NCBI GenBank assembly: GCA_031273185.1
Contig: JAISSG010000029.1
Coordinates: 1 to 6,238 of the forward strand
DNA length: 6,238 bases
Direction of reading: 5' to 3'
From: Treponema sp.
GTDB taxonomy: Bacteria; Spirochaetota; Spirochaetia; Treponematales; Breznakiellaceae
The position numbers and the translations under genes are program-made. How positions within the stretch are numbered: position 1 is the first letter of the stretch; the number at the start of each line of letters is the position of its first letter. The notes beneath the pieces were generated by a model. That model ran no database searches and was not told the origin of the DNA. It saw only the letters and a program-made list of their open reading frames with translations. Below, in pieces: positions 1 to 5,756 of this stretch.

Positions 1-32
1 TACGTTACCTTATCGCTTCTTCCTTTACTCAT
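1..32 (-). CDS. Possible 5' end of another minus-strand gene
   Basis: An ATG at bases 32-30 opens a frame reading MSKGRSDKVT that runs off the left edge. The only support is its position after the end of the TPR gene and an extended -10-like element six bases upstream. No Shine-Dalgarno sequence precedes the ATG, so translation would be leaderless. A purine-rich stretch (AAAGGAAG) lies just inside the frame, so the true start could instead be further left, outside the window. Ten residues are too few to name a product. Confidence 0.25.
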   Translation of the reverse strand, partial: MSKGRSDKVT

Positions 33-208
33 TGCCGTAGTATACCATCTTTTTTCCGTTAGGGGATTTTTTAAAAAAGTTATCGTTACTTCTTGGACAG
101 CCCCAATTAAACCCTCAGAGATTAATCATCGAACAGGAAGAAGATAAGTATACCCGCAAACTGATGGAAATGAAAGAATACGCATTCCCCTGCGAAAAAA
201 CCTGGCCG
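33..208. other. AT-rich gap downstream of the TPR gene
   Basis: This stretch is clearly poorer in GC than the genes to its right. It holds a perfect 12-base A/T palindrome, TTTTTTAAAAAA, at 67-78, and a second -10-like TATACT on the minus strand at 153-148 with no convincing -35. There is no GC-rich hairpin with a T tract, so I cannot place a terminator for the TPR gene. A 19-codon minus-strand frame (MRILSFPSVCGY...) begins after AGGGGA near base 187, but it is short and unsupported. Confidence 0.4.
39..47 (-). promoter_or_regulatory. Candidate extended -10 promoter element
   Basis: On the minus strand this reads TGGTATACT, a TGn-TATACT extended -10. The hexamer about 17 bases upstream (ATCCCC) does not resemble TTGACA, so any activity would depend on the extended -10. 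Initiation about seven bases downstream would fall at or next to the ATG at base 32. Confidence 0.3.
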
Positions 209-1951
209 TTACTGGCGGCCCAGTTCCAGCCGCGCCCTCAGGTTGTCAGGGTTAAGCTCAAGGGCATATTCCAGCGCGATCCGGCTTTCGTCCGGCCTGC
301 CCAGGGTTTTCAGGCAACTGGCGATGCGCACCTGTATCCGCGAGGCGGCATCCTGCCAGCCCCCCGAAGAAGGCCCGGAATCCATTATGGCCGCCATCGC
401 CTGCTCGTAGTTCGCAAGCGCCCGTGAGGAGGCCCGCCGGGCCTCAAGGATACGGCCAAGGTTTGCCTGGGCCGCCCAGTCGGCTCCTTCCCCCAGGGCA
501 ACTGCCCTGCCAAGCGTTTCCTCGGCGGCATCCAGGCTGCCCTCGCGGATCTGGCGCAACGCGCCGTAGGCGCCCAGCCACTGCCCCGTAAAACCGCGCC
601 GCTCGGCGGCATTGTGCAGGAGGGCGCTTTCGGCGTAGCTGCGTTGGAGGTTGAAGTACCAGGCCCCCCAGTGGTAAATATCCTCGGCCTCGGGGAAGCG
701 CTCCACAAGCATCCATGTTTCGGCGATAACACGCGCCACCTCGCTGATTTCGGTCCGCCGCCTGAGGATTTCCAGTTCGATAAGGGCTTCCTCATCGGCG
801 GATGCCTCGCTGGATGCCGGCGCAAAGATATTTGCCGTTACAGCACCCGGCCCCTTCCCGCCCTCCAAAACGGCGATTGCCTGCCGCGCGTCAAGGAGGC
901 GGCTGTAGCGGATAAGGCCAAACTTCCGGCTGGGATGATCCCCTGCGCCCTGCGCGGCAAGGCGTTCCAGCAGGGCCGCGGCTTCCTGCTGGGTCTGCGC
1001 CGTCAGGGCAAGGTTGTACAAAGCCGCCGGCTGCCCCGCCTGAATCGACCAGATGGCGCGGGCGCTGTCAGCGTAACCGGCAAGCCATAGCGCGTCCGCC
1101 TGCCGACTCAGGGCGGCATCGTCAGGCAGTGCGGAGAACAGCTCCGCAGAGCGCAAGAGGTCGCCAAAATCGTAGGAGTATTCGGCGGCAAGCCGGATGA
1201 GATCGGGCGAGGGGGCGGCGCCGCTGGCGGCACCAATCGCGGCCCTCATGTCGGCGGCGGCGCCCGCGCTGTCCCCGGCGAGTATTTTAAGGATCGCCAA
1301 ATCGGCAAAAATCGTCTGGAACTGCCCCAGCCCCGCGAAGCCGGGGGGCAGATCGCCCAGCAAGCCGGATATTTCCGGCAGGGATAACACAGCGGACGCA
1401 TGCCGGGGCCCCGTAAAATCGCCGAGCAGGACATGCAGGCCCAGGCGGACGGGGACAAGCTGGGAGTCATAGATCAGGGGAAGCATGCCCCGCAACGCCG
1501 CCTCGCCCTCCCTGGTTATAGCCGCGTCATGCACAAGGGCCTCAGCGGCGACGGCGGCAATGGGCCCAGAATGGGGAAAGGCAAGCGCGGCCCGCCGGAT
1601 TGACTGCGCGTAGGCCTGCCGGTAATGGGGATCGAAACCCGCGAGCTGCCTGCGGCGCTTGAGAACCGACAGCCAGGATTCAACGCCCTCGGTTTTCCGC
1701 TCCAGCCGGTTAAGCTCGTTTTCAAGGCCGTCAAGCTCCTGGCGCATCGCCGCGTGCCCCGCCTCGACAATGCGCCGGTACTTGAAGTCGTATTCCCCGA
1801 GCAGGGCGTAGAATCCGCTGCCCCGCTCGCCGGGAACGATCCTGCCGGTCGCGTAGATGCCGGCAAGCATGGTGCCGAAAAGCAGCAGCAGCATGCAGCC
1901 CGAAAGTACCGTAAGGCGCAAAAGCGATCCCGGGCGAGTGGTTTTGCTCAT
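209..1951 (-). CDS. Membrane-anchored TPR-repeat protein, role unknown
   Basis: The product has 580 residues. A basic N-terminus (MSKTTRPG) leads into one hydrophobic segment at about residues 13-35, which suggests a signal anchor with the rest in the periplasm. The segment contains LSGC at 16-19, but the hydrophobic run continues past the Cys, so I read it as a membrane helix rather than a lipobox. Residues about 65-100 are charged, heptad-like and probably coiled coil. The rest is Ala/Leu-rich helical repeat. The clearest TPR units are near the C-terminus, about 490-525 (ALANYEQAM) and 539-572 (ALEYALELNPDN); more degenerate helical pairs lie at about 420-490. The ATG overlaps the nusB stop codon (ATGA) and no Shine-Dalgarno sequence precedes it, so translation is probably coupled to nusB. 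TPR proteins usually scaffold other proteins; the partner and process are not visible here. A TPR gene next to nusB is, from memory, also found in other treponemes. Confidence 0.85.
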   Translation of the reverse strand: MSKTTRPGSLLRLTVLSGCMLLLLFGTMLAGIYATGRIVPGERGSGFYALLGEYDFKYRRIVEAGHAAMRQELDGLENELNRLERKTEGVESWLSVLKRRRQLAGFDPHYRQAYAQSIRRAALAFPHSGPIAAVAAEALVHDAAITREGEAALRGMLPLIYDSQLVPVRLGLHVLLGDFTGPRHASAVLSLPEISGLLGDLPPGFAGLGQFQTIFADLAILKILAGDSAGAAADMRAAIGAASGAAPSPDLIRLAAEYSYDFGDLLRSAELFSALPDDAALSRQADALWLAGYADSARAIWSIQAGQPAALYNLALTAQTQQEAAALLERLAAQGAGDHPSRKFGLIRYSRLLDARQAIAVLEGGKGPGAVTANIFAPASSEASADEEALIELEILRRRTEISEVARVIAETWMLVERFPEAEDIYHWGAWYFNLQRSYAESALLHNAAERRGFTGQWLGAYGALRQIREGSLDAAEETLGRAVALGEGADWAAQANLGRILEARRASSRALANYEQAMAAIMDSGPSSGGWQDAASRIQVRIASCLKTLGRPDESRIALEYALELNPDNLRARLELGRQ

Positions 1952-2397
1952 GGCGGGGAGAGGGCGGCCTCCCGTTCCGCGAGGATTGTCTTGCGTATGC
2001 TGTCAAGAACCCCGTTGACAAAACGGAATGAATCATCGGTCCCGAATTCTTTTGAAATGCCTATCGCCTCGTCAATCGCAATCAAGGGGGCTATTTCGCC
2101 CTGGTACATCAGCGTGTAAACGCTCATCCTGAGTATGGCAAGATCCACCCGGCTGAGCCGCGAAATGTCCCAATGCTCCAAATGCTTTTTTATCATCCCG
2201 TCAATGGCCTCGATGTTCTCAGTGGTACCCGCGATTAAAAGGCGCGAGAAGTCGCCGATGCCCTCCTTGTCAAGGGCCGATCTCCTGGCCGGCTCCAGCC
2301 AGGAAAACGACATCAGCTCGCCGGGGGGGATGCGGGACGATTCCCAGCAGTACAGGGCCTGGAACGCAAGGATGCGGCCTTTTCTGCGAGACGCCAC
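1948..2397 (-). CDS. nusB: Transcription antitermination factor NusB
   Basis: The product has 149 residues, the usual length for NusB. This small all-helical RNA-binding protein works with NusE (ribosomal protein S10) on boxA in rRNA leader transcripts to suppress premature termination. Family features are present: an Arg-rich start followed by AFQALYCWE (residues 4-20), the core WDISRLSRVDLAILRMSVY, and the C-terminal pattern IAIDEAIGISKEFGTDDSFR followed by FVNGVLD. The start is GTG at 2397, 15 bases after the stop of the foldase gene. It fits the family start (M-x-S/R-R-R-K). A nearer-looking ATG at 2410-2408 is in another frame. The only purine-rich tract, AGGGA at 2414-2410, overlaps the upstream stop region and is 12 bases from the GTG, which is a long spacing. 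NusB is therefore probably translated weakly or with coupling. The gene sits in one transcription unit with the genes on both sides. Confidence 0.97.
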   Translation of the reverse strand: MASRRKGRILAFQALYCWESSRIPPGELMSFSWLEPARRSALDKEGIGDFSRLLIAGTTENIEAIDGMIKKHLEHWDISRLSRVDLAILRMSVYTLMYQGEIAPLIAIDEAIGISKEFGTDDSFRFVNGVLDSIRKTILAEREAALSPP

Positions 2398-2412
2398 TGC
2401 GGTCGGCCATCC

Positions 2413-3456
2413 CTACCAGGCCAGGTTTCTGTCAAACACCTGGAAGGTCCTGCCCGCCCTCAGCTCGGAAACCAGTTCCTGGCTTGCCTGGGCAAGCACC
2501 TCCATCTGCCGCCGCTGCAGCAGGGTGTTCCTGATGTATTCACGAACCGTTACGCGGGTCCCAAGCTGGAAGATGTCGTCCAACTCAAGGTTTCTCATGG
2601 CATAGGTCTCGGTTATCTTGATGATCTGATAGCCGATCTGCCCCTCGATCACCCTTGAAACCTCTCCCTGCGAGAGGCTGAAAGCGGCGCTGATGAATTC
2701 CTGGCCAACTACCTGCGCGGCTTCCCTGTTCCGGGGCAGGTAGCCGCCGTCCCCGGCCTGGTAGCCGGAATTCGCCGCCTGGCCCCGCAGCGCCACCTCG
2801 TCAAATTTTGAAGCGCTGCCGCCGATTTCCCTTGCCATCCGATCGGCCAGTTCCCTGGCCCTGGTCTTGGCGGCGGCATCCGCGCCAAAAGGCACCTGTA
2901 TCATCGAAAACCGCACCGTTTCCGGCCTGACAAAGTCGGACCTTGACAAATTGAACATATCGACTATCTCTTCCCCGGTGGGAACCTTGACGTTTTCTAT
3001 GATGCTCTGCTTCTGCGACATGAGGTATTTTTGCACGATAAGCTGCCGCCGCAACTGCTCACGGAACGCCGGAAGCTCAAGGCCGGTCTCGTTCCTCATT
3101 GCCGTGGCAAATTCAGCGTCGGTAGGCTGCCGCCCGATAACCTGGACCATTTGCGCCCTGAGCTGGTTGACCTGGGTGTTTATCTCGTTTTCCGAAACGG
3201 TGATCCTGTCCCTTTCAGCCGCCTGTATCGCCAGTTTCTCGTTGATCATCGCGTCCAGAACCTCGCGCCGCTCCTGCTCGGTCAGGGACCGCCGCACGCT
3301 TCTTTCCATGCGCTCCACCTCGGTACGGAACTGCTTGACCGTTATCGGCTCGCTCCTTGTCAGGTTGACAATGGCCGCCGGCTGCAAATCGGCCTGGGCA
3401 AAGCCCCAAGCGGCCAGGAAGGAGGCAAGGAAGACTAAAAATACTACACGTTTCAT
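2413..3456 (-). CDS. SurA/PpiC-like periplasmic peptidylprolyl isomerase or chaperone
   Basis: The product has 347 residues. A signal peptide (MKRVVFLVFLASFLAAWG, likely cleaved after FAQA near residue 22) sends it to the periplasm. Residues about 35-170 form a helical SurA-N-type chaperone region, including EVLDAMINEKLAIQAAERD. Residues about 177-285 match a parvulin/rotamase domain, including GDGGYLPR (235-242), FSLSQGEVSRVIEGQIGYQI (259-278) and IIKI. A C-terminal helical region (about 295-335) follows. The usual rotamase opening ARHILV is here VRFSMIQVPF (181-190), with no His at the catalytic position, so isomerase activity may be weak or lost and chaperone activity may dominate. The order resembles SurA of proteobacteria, which escorts outer-membrane proteins. 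The start is supported by AAGGA six bases upstream of the ATG. The treponemal homologue I recall is annotated as a basic membrane protein next to alaS; this is from memory and unchecked. Confidence 0.88.
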   Translation of the reverse strand: MKRVVFLVFLASFLAAWGFAQADLQPAAIVNLTRSEPITVKQFRTEVERMERSVRRSLTEQERREVLDAMINEKLAIQAAERDRITVSENEINTQVNQLRAQMVQVIGRQPTDAEFATAMRNETGLELPAFREQLRRQLIVQKYLMSQKQSIIENVKVPTGEEIVDMFNLSRSDFVRPETVRFSMIQVPFGADAAAKTRARELADRMAREIGGSASKFDEVALRGQAANSGYQAGDGGYLPRNREAAQVVGQEFISAAFSLSQGEVSRVIEGQIGYQIIKITETYAMRNLELDDIFQLGTRVTVREYIRNTLLQRRQMEVLAQASQELVSELRAGRTFQVFDRNLAW

Positions 3457-3476
3457 ACTTGTCCTTATGCCTTTTT

Positions 3477-3487
3477 ACTATACTATA
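3477..3487 (-). promoter_or_regulatory. Candidate -10 region for the foldase-nusB-TPR unit
   Basis: On the minus strand this reads TATAGTATAGT, two overlapping -10-like hexamers about 20-30 bases before the foldase start. It sits in an AT-rich island (3457-3515) between the gene and the repeat arrays. No good TTGACA-like -35 lies at 16-18 bases, so this is only a candidate. A promoter here would let the three downstream genes be expressed independently of alaS. Confidence 0.35.
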
Positions 3488-3521
3488 AATCAAAACAAAT
3501 GATAAGCGGGAAGGTTAAAGA

Positions 3522-3577
3522 TGGGGACTGGGGATCGGGGACTAGGGAATGGGGAATGGGGAATGAGGAATGAGGAA
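3522..3577 (+). repeat. Heptamer array A, 8 units, G-rich on plus strand
   Basis: There are eight consecutive 7-base units in perfect phase: TGGGGAC, TGGGGAT, CGGGGAC, TAGGGAA, TGGGGAA twice, TGAGGAA twice. The consensus is TGGGGA(A/C). The orientation is opposite to array B immediately to the right, and several multi-unit stretches are exact reverse complements of it. Confidence 0.93.
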
Positions 3578-3602
3578 TGTTGCTCCCAATCGAGGGGTGA
3601 AA

Positions 3603-3694
3603 GCACTGCTCAACGCTTTCAAACGACAACCCTAGTCCCTAGTCCCTAGTCCCCAGTCCCTAGTCCAGCACCGCTCAACGCTTTCAACCAACAA
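3603..3694. repeat. Duplicated 27-base spacer within a 65-base higher-order unit
   Basis: Bases 3603-3629 and 3668-3694 match at 24 of 27 positions. Both contain GCTCAACGCTTTCAA and both run directly into CCCTAGT heptamers. With the five heptamers of block B1 and three extra bases this gives a 65-base period. The second copy is preceded by CCAGCAC, which also occurs at the alaS 3' end (CCAGCACTG, beginning at 3808). The duplicated unit may thus include a scrap of the alaS terminus. Confidence 0.85.
3630..3664 (-). repeat. Heptamer array B1, 5 units
   Basis: On the plus strand the units are CCCTAGT three times, CCCCAGT, CCCTAGT, in strict 7-base phase; the G-rich strand is the minus strand. 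The block lies between the two copies of the 27-base spacer. Confidence 0.93.
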
Positions 3695-3806
3695 CCCTAG
3701 TCCCTAATCCCCAGTCCCCAGTCCCTAATCCCCAGTCCCTAGTCCCCAGTCCCTATTCCCTAATCCCCAGTCCCTAGTCCCTAATCCCTAGTCCCCAGTC
3801 CCTTAT
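3695..3806 (-). repeat. Heptamer array B2, 16 units, reaching into the alaS stop codon
   Basis: Sixteen units run without any indel. On the plus strand they mix CCCCAGT, CCCTAGT, CCCTAAT, one CCCTATT and a final CCCTTAT. The last unit (3800-3806) contains the alaS stop codon (TAA on the minus strand, 3805-3803). The array therefore begins at the last sense codon of the gene with no ordinary 3' untranslated sequence between. On the coding strand it is a series of GGG/GGGG runs with 3-4-base spacers. Unlike the array upstream of alaS, most units carry TAG on the minus strand (ACTAGGG, ATTAGGG). Confidence 0.95.
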
Positions 3807-5608
3807 TCCAGCACTGCCCTGATCCGCCGGACTCCTGCCGAGGAGGACTGCTCCTTTTGTATCTTAAACTTTCCCAGACAGCCGGTACGTTCGACATGGG
3901 GGCCGCCGCAGACCTCTTTCGAGAAAAAGCCGCTCGGCGGGCCGATGGTGTAGACCTTTACCTGGGACTCGTACTTCTCGCCGAACAGGGCTATTGCGCC
4001 GGAAGCCGTCGCCGTTTCCAGTCCCATCACCTCAATTGAGACGGGCAGGTCTTTTTGGATCTGCTCGTTGACGATGGCCTCGACCTTGGCAAGCTGTTCC
4101 TTCGTCATCGGCTCGGGGTGGGCAAAGTCGAAACGCATTCGCTCGGCGGTGATGTTGCTGCCCTTCTGGGCGATGTGCCCGCCAAGCACCGTCCGCAGGG
4201 CCTGGTGCATCAGGTGGGTGGCGGTGTGGTACTTTGTGGCAATCTCGCCGTGATCTTGCAAGCCGCCCTTGAAAACCTGCTCGCTGCCGGCACGGGAAAG
4301 TTCCTGGTGCTTCTTGAACGCATCGTCAAATTCCTCGCGGTTTACTTTCATGCCGTTTTCGCCGGCCAGTTCCTCGGTCAGTTCGATGGGAAAACCGTAG
4401 GTGTCGTAGAGCTTGAATGCCAGCCGCCCCGACATGATCTTGCGGGGATCTTTCAGCAGGTTGGGGAGCAGCTTCTCAAACTCGTGCTCGCCCTTTTGCA
4501 GGGTCTCAAGGAATTTTTTTTCTTCCCGGTCCAGTTCCTCGATAATCCGTGCCCTGTTTTCCAGCAACTCGGGATATGGCCCCTGCATCTGCTTGATCAG
4601 CACCTCAGCCAGTGGCGAGAGCAACGTGTTCTCGCTGGAAATACCCAGCTTTCTGCCGTGGCGCACCGCCCGCCGAATCAGGCGGCGCAACACATAGCCC
4701 GCCCCCACGTTGGAGGGGTTGACCGCCTTGGGGTCGCCGAGGATAAAGGTCGAGGCGCGTAGGTGGTCGCAGATGATCCGCACGGACTTGTCCTTCTCGC
4801 TGTCCGTACCGTAAACGTAGTTGGCAGCCCGTTCCACCGCGCCGCGCACCGGGAGAAAAATCTCCGTGTCGTACACCGAATTCTTGCCGTTGAGGATCGT
4901 GACCGTCCGCTCGATGCCCATGCCCGTGTCAACGCATTTGCGGGCAAGCGGCACATACTCACCGGCGGCGTTTTTATTGTACTGCATGAACACGTCGTTC
5001 CAGATTTCCAGCCACTTGCCGCAGGAACAGCCCGGCTTGCAGTCCGGCTTGCAGGGGGCCTCGCCGATATAATAGAACATCTCCGAATCCGGCCCGCAGG
5101 GGCCGGTGCTTCCGGCGGGGCCCCACCAGTTGTCCTCGCGGGGCAGGTAGGCGATGCGGTTGTCGGGGATGCCGATTGCTCTCCACACCTCGGCGGATTC
5201 GTCGTCACGCGGCACGTTCCCCTCGCCCTCAAAAACCGTGACGCCCAGTTTTTCAACCGGGATGCCGAGCCACTGCGGGGAGGTGAGGAACTCCAGGCTC
5301 ATCTTGATCGCCCCTTCCTTAAAATAATCCCCCAGCGACCAGTTGCCCAGCATCTCGAAAAAGGTCAGGTGGCTGGTGTCGCCCACGGTGTCGATGTCAC
5401 CGGTGCGTATACACTTCTGGTAGTCCACCAGCCGGTTTCCCGCCGGATGCGGCTCGCCCAGCAGGTAGGGAACCAGCGGGTGCATCCCCGCGGTGGTAAA
5501 CAGCACCGTGGGATCGTTTTCGGGCAGGAGGGACTTGCCCTGTATCTGCGCGTGTCCCTTTGACACAAAAAATTCAATGTATTTACTGCGAAGTTCGTCG
5601 GCTGTCAT
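3803..5608 (-). CDS. alaS: Alanyl-tRNA synthetase, short form
   Basis: The product has 601 residues. It charges tRNA-Ala with alanine in the cytoplasm and clears mischarged Ser/Gly-tRNA. The class II catalytic domain is at the N-terminus: MTADELRSKYIEFFVSKGH, FEMLGNWSLGDYFK (84-97, motif 2 region) and GMGIER (229-234, motif 3). A Cys cluster, C186-C190-C194-C196, precedes LEIWNDVFMQYN. The helical tRNA-recognition region spans about 250-455. The editing domain follows with both metal-binding pairs intact, HTATH (461-465) and CGGPH (567-571). The protein stops at SAGVRRIRAVLE, so the C-terminal oligomerisation/C-Ala region of the roughly 875-residue E. coli enzyme is absent. I recall spirochaete enzymes of about 600 residues, so this is probably ancestral. 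The start at 5608 matches the family N-terminus. An in-frame ATG at 5794 would add 62 residues of FPIPHSP-type sequence, which is only translated heptamer repeat. No Shine-Dalgarno sequence precedes the start. The gene is bracketed by repeat arrays on both sides. Confidence 0.97.
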   Translation of the reverse strand: MTADELRSKYIEFFVSKGHAQIQGKSLLPENDPTVLFTTAGMHPLVPYLLGEPHPAGNRLVDYQKCIRTGDIDTVGDTSHLTFFEMLGNWSLGDYFKEGAIKMSLEFLTSPQWLGIPVEKLGVTVFEGEGNVPRDDESAEVWRAIGIPDNRIAYLPREDNWWGPAGSTGPCGPDSEMFYYIGEAPCKPDCKPGCSCGKWLEIWNDVFMQYNKNAAGEYVPLARKCVDTGMGIERTVTILNGKNSVYDTEIFLPVRGAVERAANYVYGTDSEKDKSVRIICDHLRASTFILGDPKAVNPSNVGAGYVLRRLIRRAVRHGRKLGISSENTLLSPLAEVLIKQMQGPYPELLENRARIIEELDREEKKFLETLQKGEHEFEKLLPNLLKDPRKIMSGRLAFKLYDTYGFPIELTEELAGENGMKVNREEFDDAFKKHQELSRAGSEQVFKGGLQDHGEIATKYHTATHLMHQALRTVLGGHIAQKGSNITAERMRFDFAHPEPMTKEQLAKVEAIVNEQIQKDLPVSIEVMGLETATASGAIALFGEKYESQVKVYTIGPPSGFFSKEVCGGPHVERTGCLGKFKIQKEQSSSAGVRRIRAVLE

Positions 5609-5616
5609 GGGGGCAT
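5605..5616 (-). promoter_or_regulatory. Possible three-codon upstream ORF overlapping the alaS start
   Basis: On the minus strand, ATG CCC CCA TGA (Met-Pro-Pro-stop) ends so that its TGA overlaps the alaS ATG as ATGA. With no Shine-Dalgarno sequence for alaS, termination and restart here could feed the alaS start. A second out-of-frame ATG lies at 5624-5622 at the array edge. Chance is a fair alternative because CCCCCATG is very C-rich. Confidence 0.25.
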
Positions 5617-5623
5617 TGTAGCA

Positions 5624-5756
5624 TGGGGAATGGGGAATGGGGAATGGGGAATGGGGAATGGGGAATGAAGCATGGGGAATGGGGACTGGGGACTGGGGAC
5701 TGGGGAATGGGGAATGGGGAATGGGGAATGGGGAGTGGGGAATGAAGAATGGGGAT
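5624..5756 (+). repeat. Heptamer array C, 19 units, upstream of alaS
   Basis: Nineteen units run in perfect 7-base phase: mostly TGGGGAA, with three TGGGGAC in the centre, single TGGGGAG and TGGGGAT, and two variants, TGAAGCA (5666-5672) and TGAAGAA (5743-5749). The G-rich strand is the plus strand, which is the template for alaS, so alaS mRNA would carry the C-rich copy in its leader. GGGG runs separated by exactly three bases fit the G-quadruplex pattern. The units contain no stop codon in any phase on either strand, so frames stay open through it (GNGEWGM cycle on plus, FPIPHSP cycle on minus). The array ends 15 bases from the alaS ATG and occupies the place where the translation-initiation region would normally lie. 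Confidence 0.95.

Larger units (their letters stand above)
3522..3806 (-). other. Potential long hairpin between alaS and the foldase gene
   Basis: A minus-strand transcript leaving alaS would first carry the G-rich copy of array B and then the C-rich copy of array A, joined by about 50 bases. Exact complements include 3522-3535 with 3707-3720 (14 bases) and the 11-base GGGGACTAGGG at 3537-3547 with 3737-3747. Many registers are possible because the units are near-identical. The structure could end or pause transcription after alaS, or shield its 3' end from decay. No strong T tract follows it, so a classical intrinsic terminator is not shown. A smaller dyad, TGAAAGC at 3598-3604 with GCTTTCA at 3615-3621, lies in the loop. 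Confidence 0.5.

Noticed and set aside
1..147. Plus-strand frame 1 reading YVTLSLLPLLIAVVYHLF... to TAA at 145-147, looking like the tail of a membrane protein
   Set aside because: Only 48 codons are open in an AT-rich stretch, the hydrophobicity follows from T-rich sequence, and there is no family motif; a convergent gene end is possible but not supported.
41..427. Plus-strand frame reading ...LIIEQEEDKYTRKLMEMK... into the TPR gene
   Set aside because: It has protein-like stretches but no start site with a ribosome-binding site except a weak ATG at 164, and over 200 of its bases are antisense to the TPR gene.
2408..2410. ATG just after the foldase stop as the nusB start
   Set aside because: It is out of frame with nusB; the GTG at 2397 gives the expected NusB N-terminus.
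3522..3806. CRISPR array
   Set aside because: The repeats are 7 bases long and directly adjacent, with a single near-duplicate spacer; there is no unique-spacer pattern and no cas gene.
4055..5563. Long plus-strand frames opposite alaS (235 and 266 codons) and similar frames opposite the TPR and foldase genes
   Set aside because: They are antisense shadows of GC-rich genes with well-supported products on the minus strand and resemble no family I recognise.
3803..5608. alaS truncated by insertion of the repeats (pseudogene)
   Set aside because: All catalytic and editing motifs are intact, and a length of about 600 residues is, to my recollection, normal for spirochaete AlaRS.
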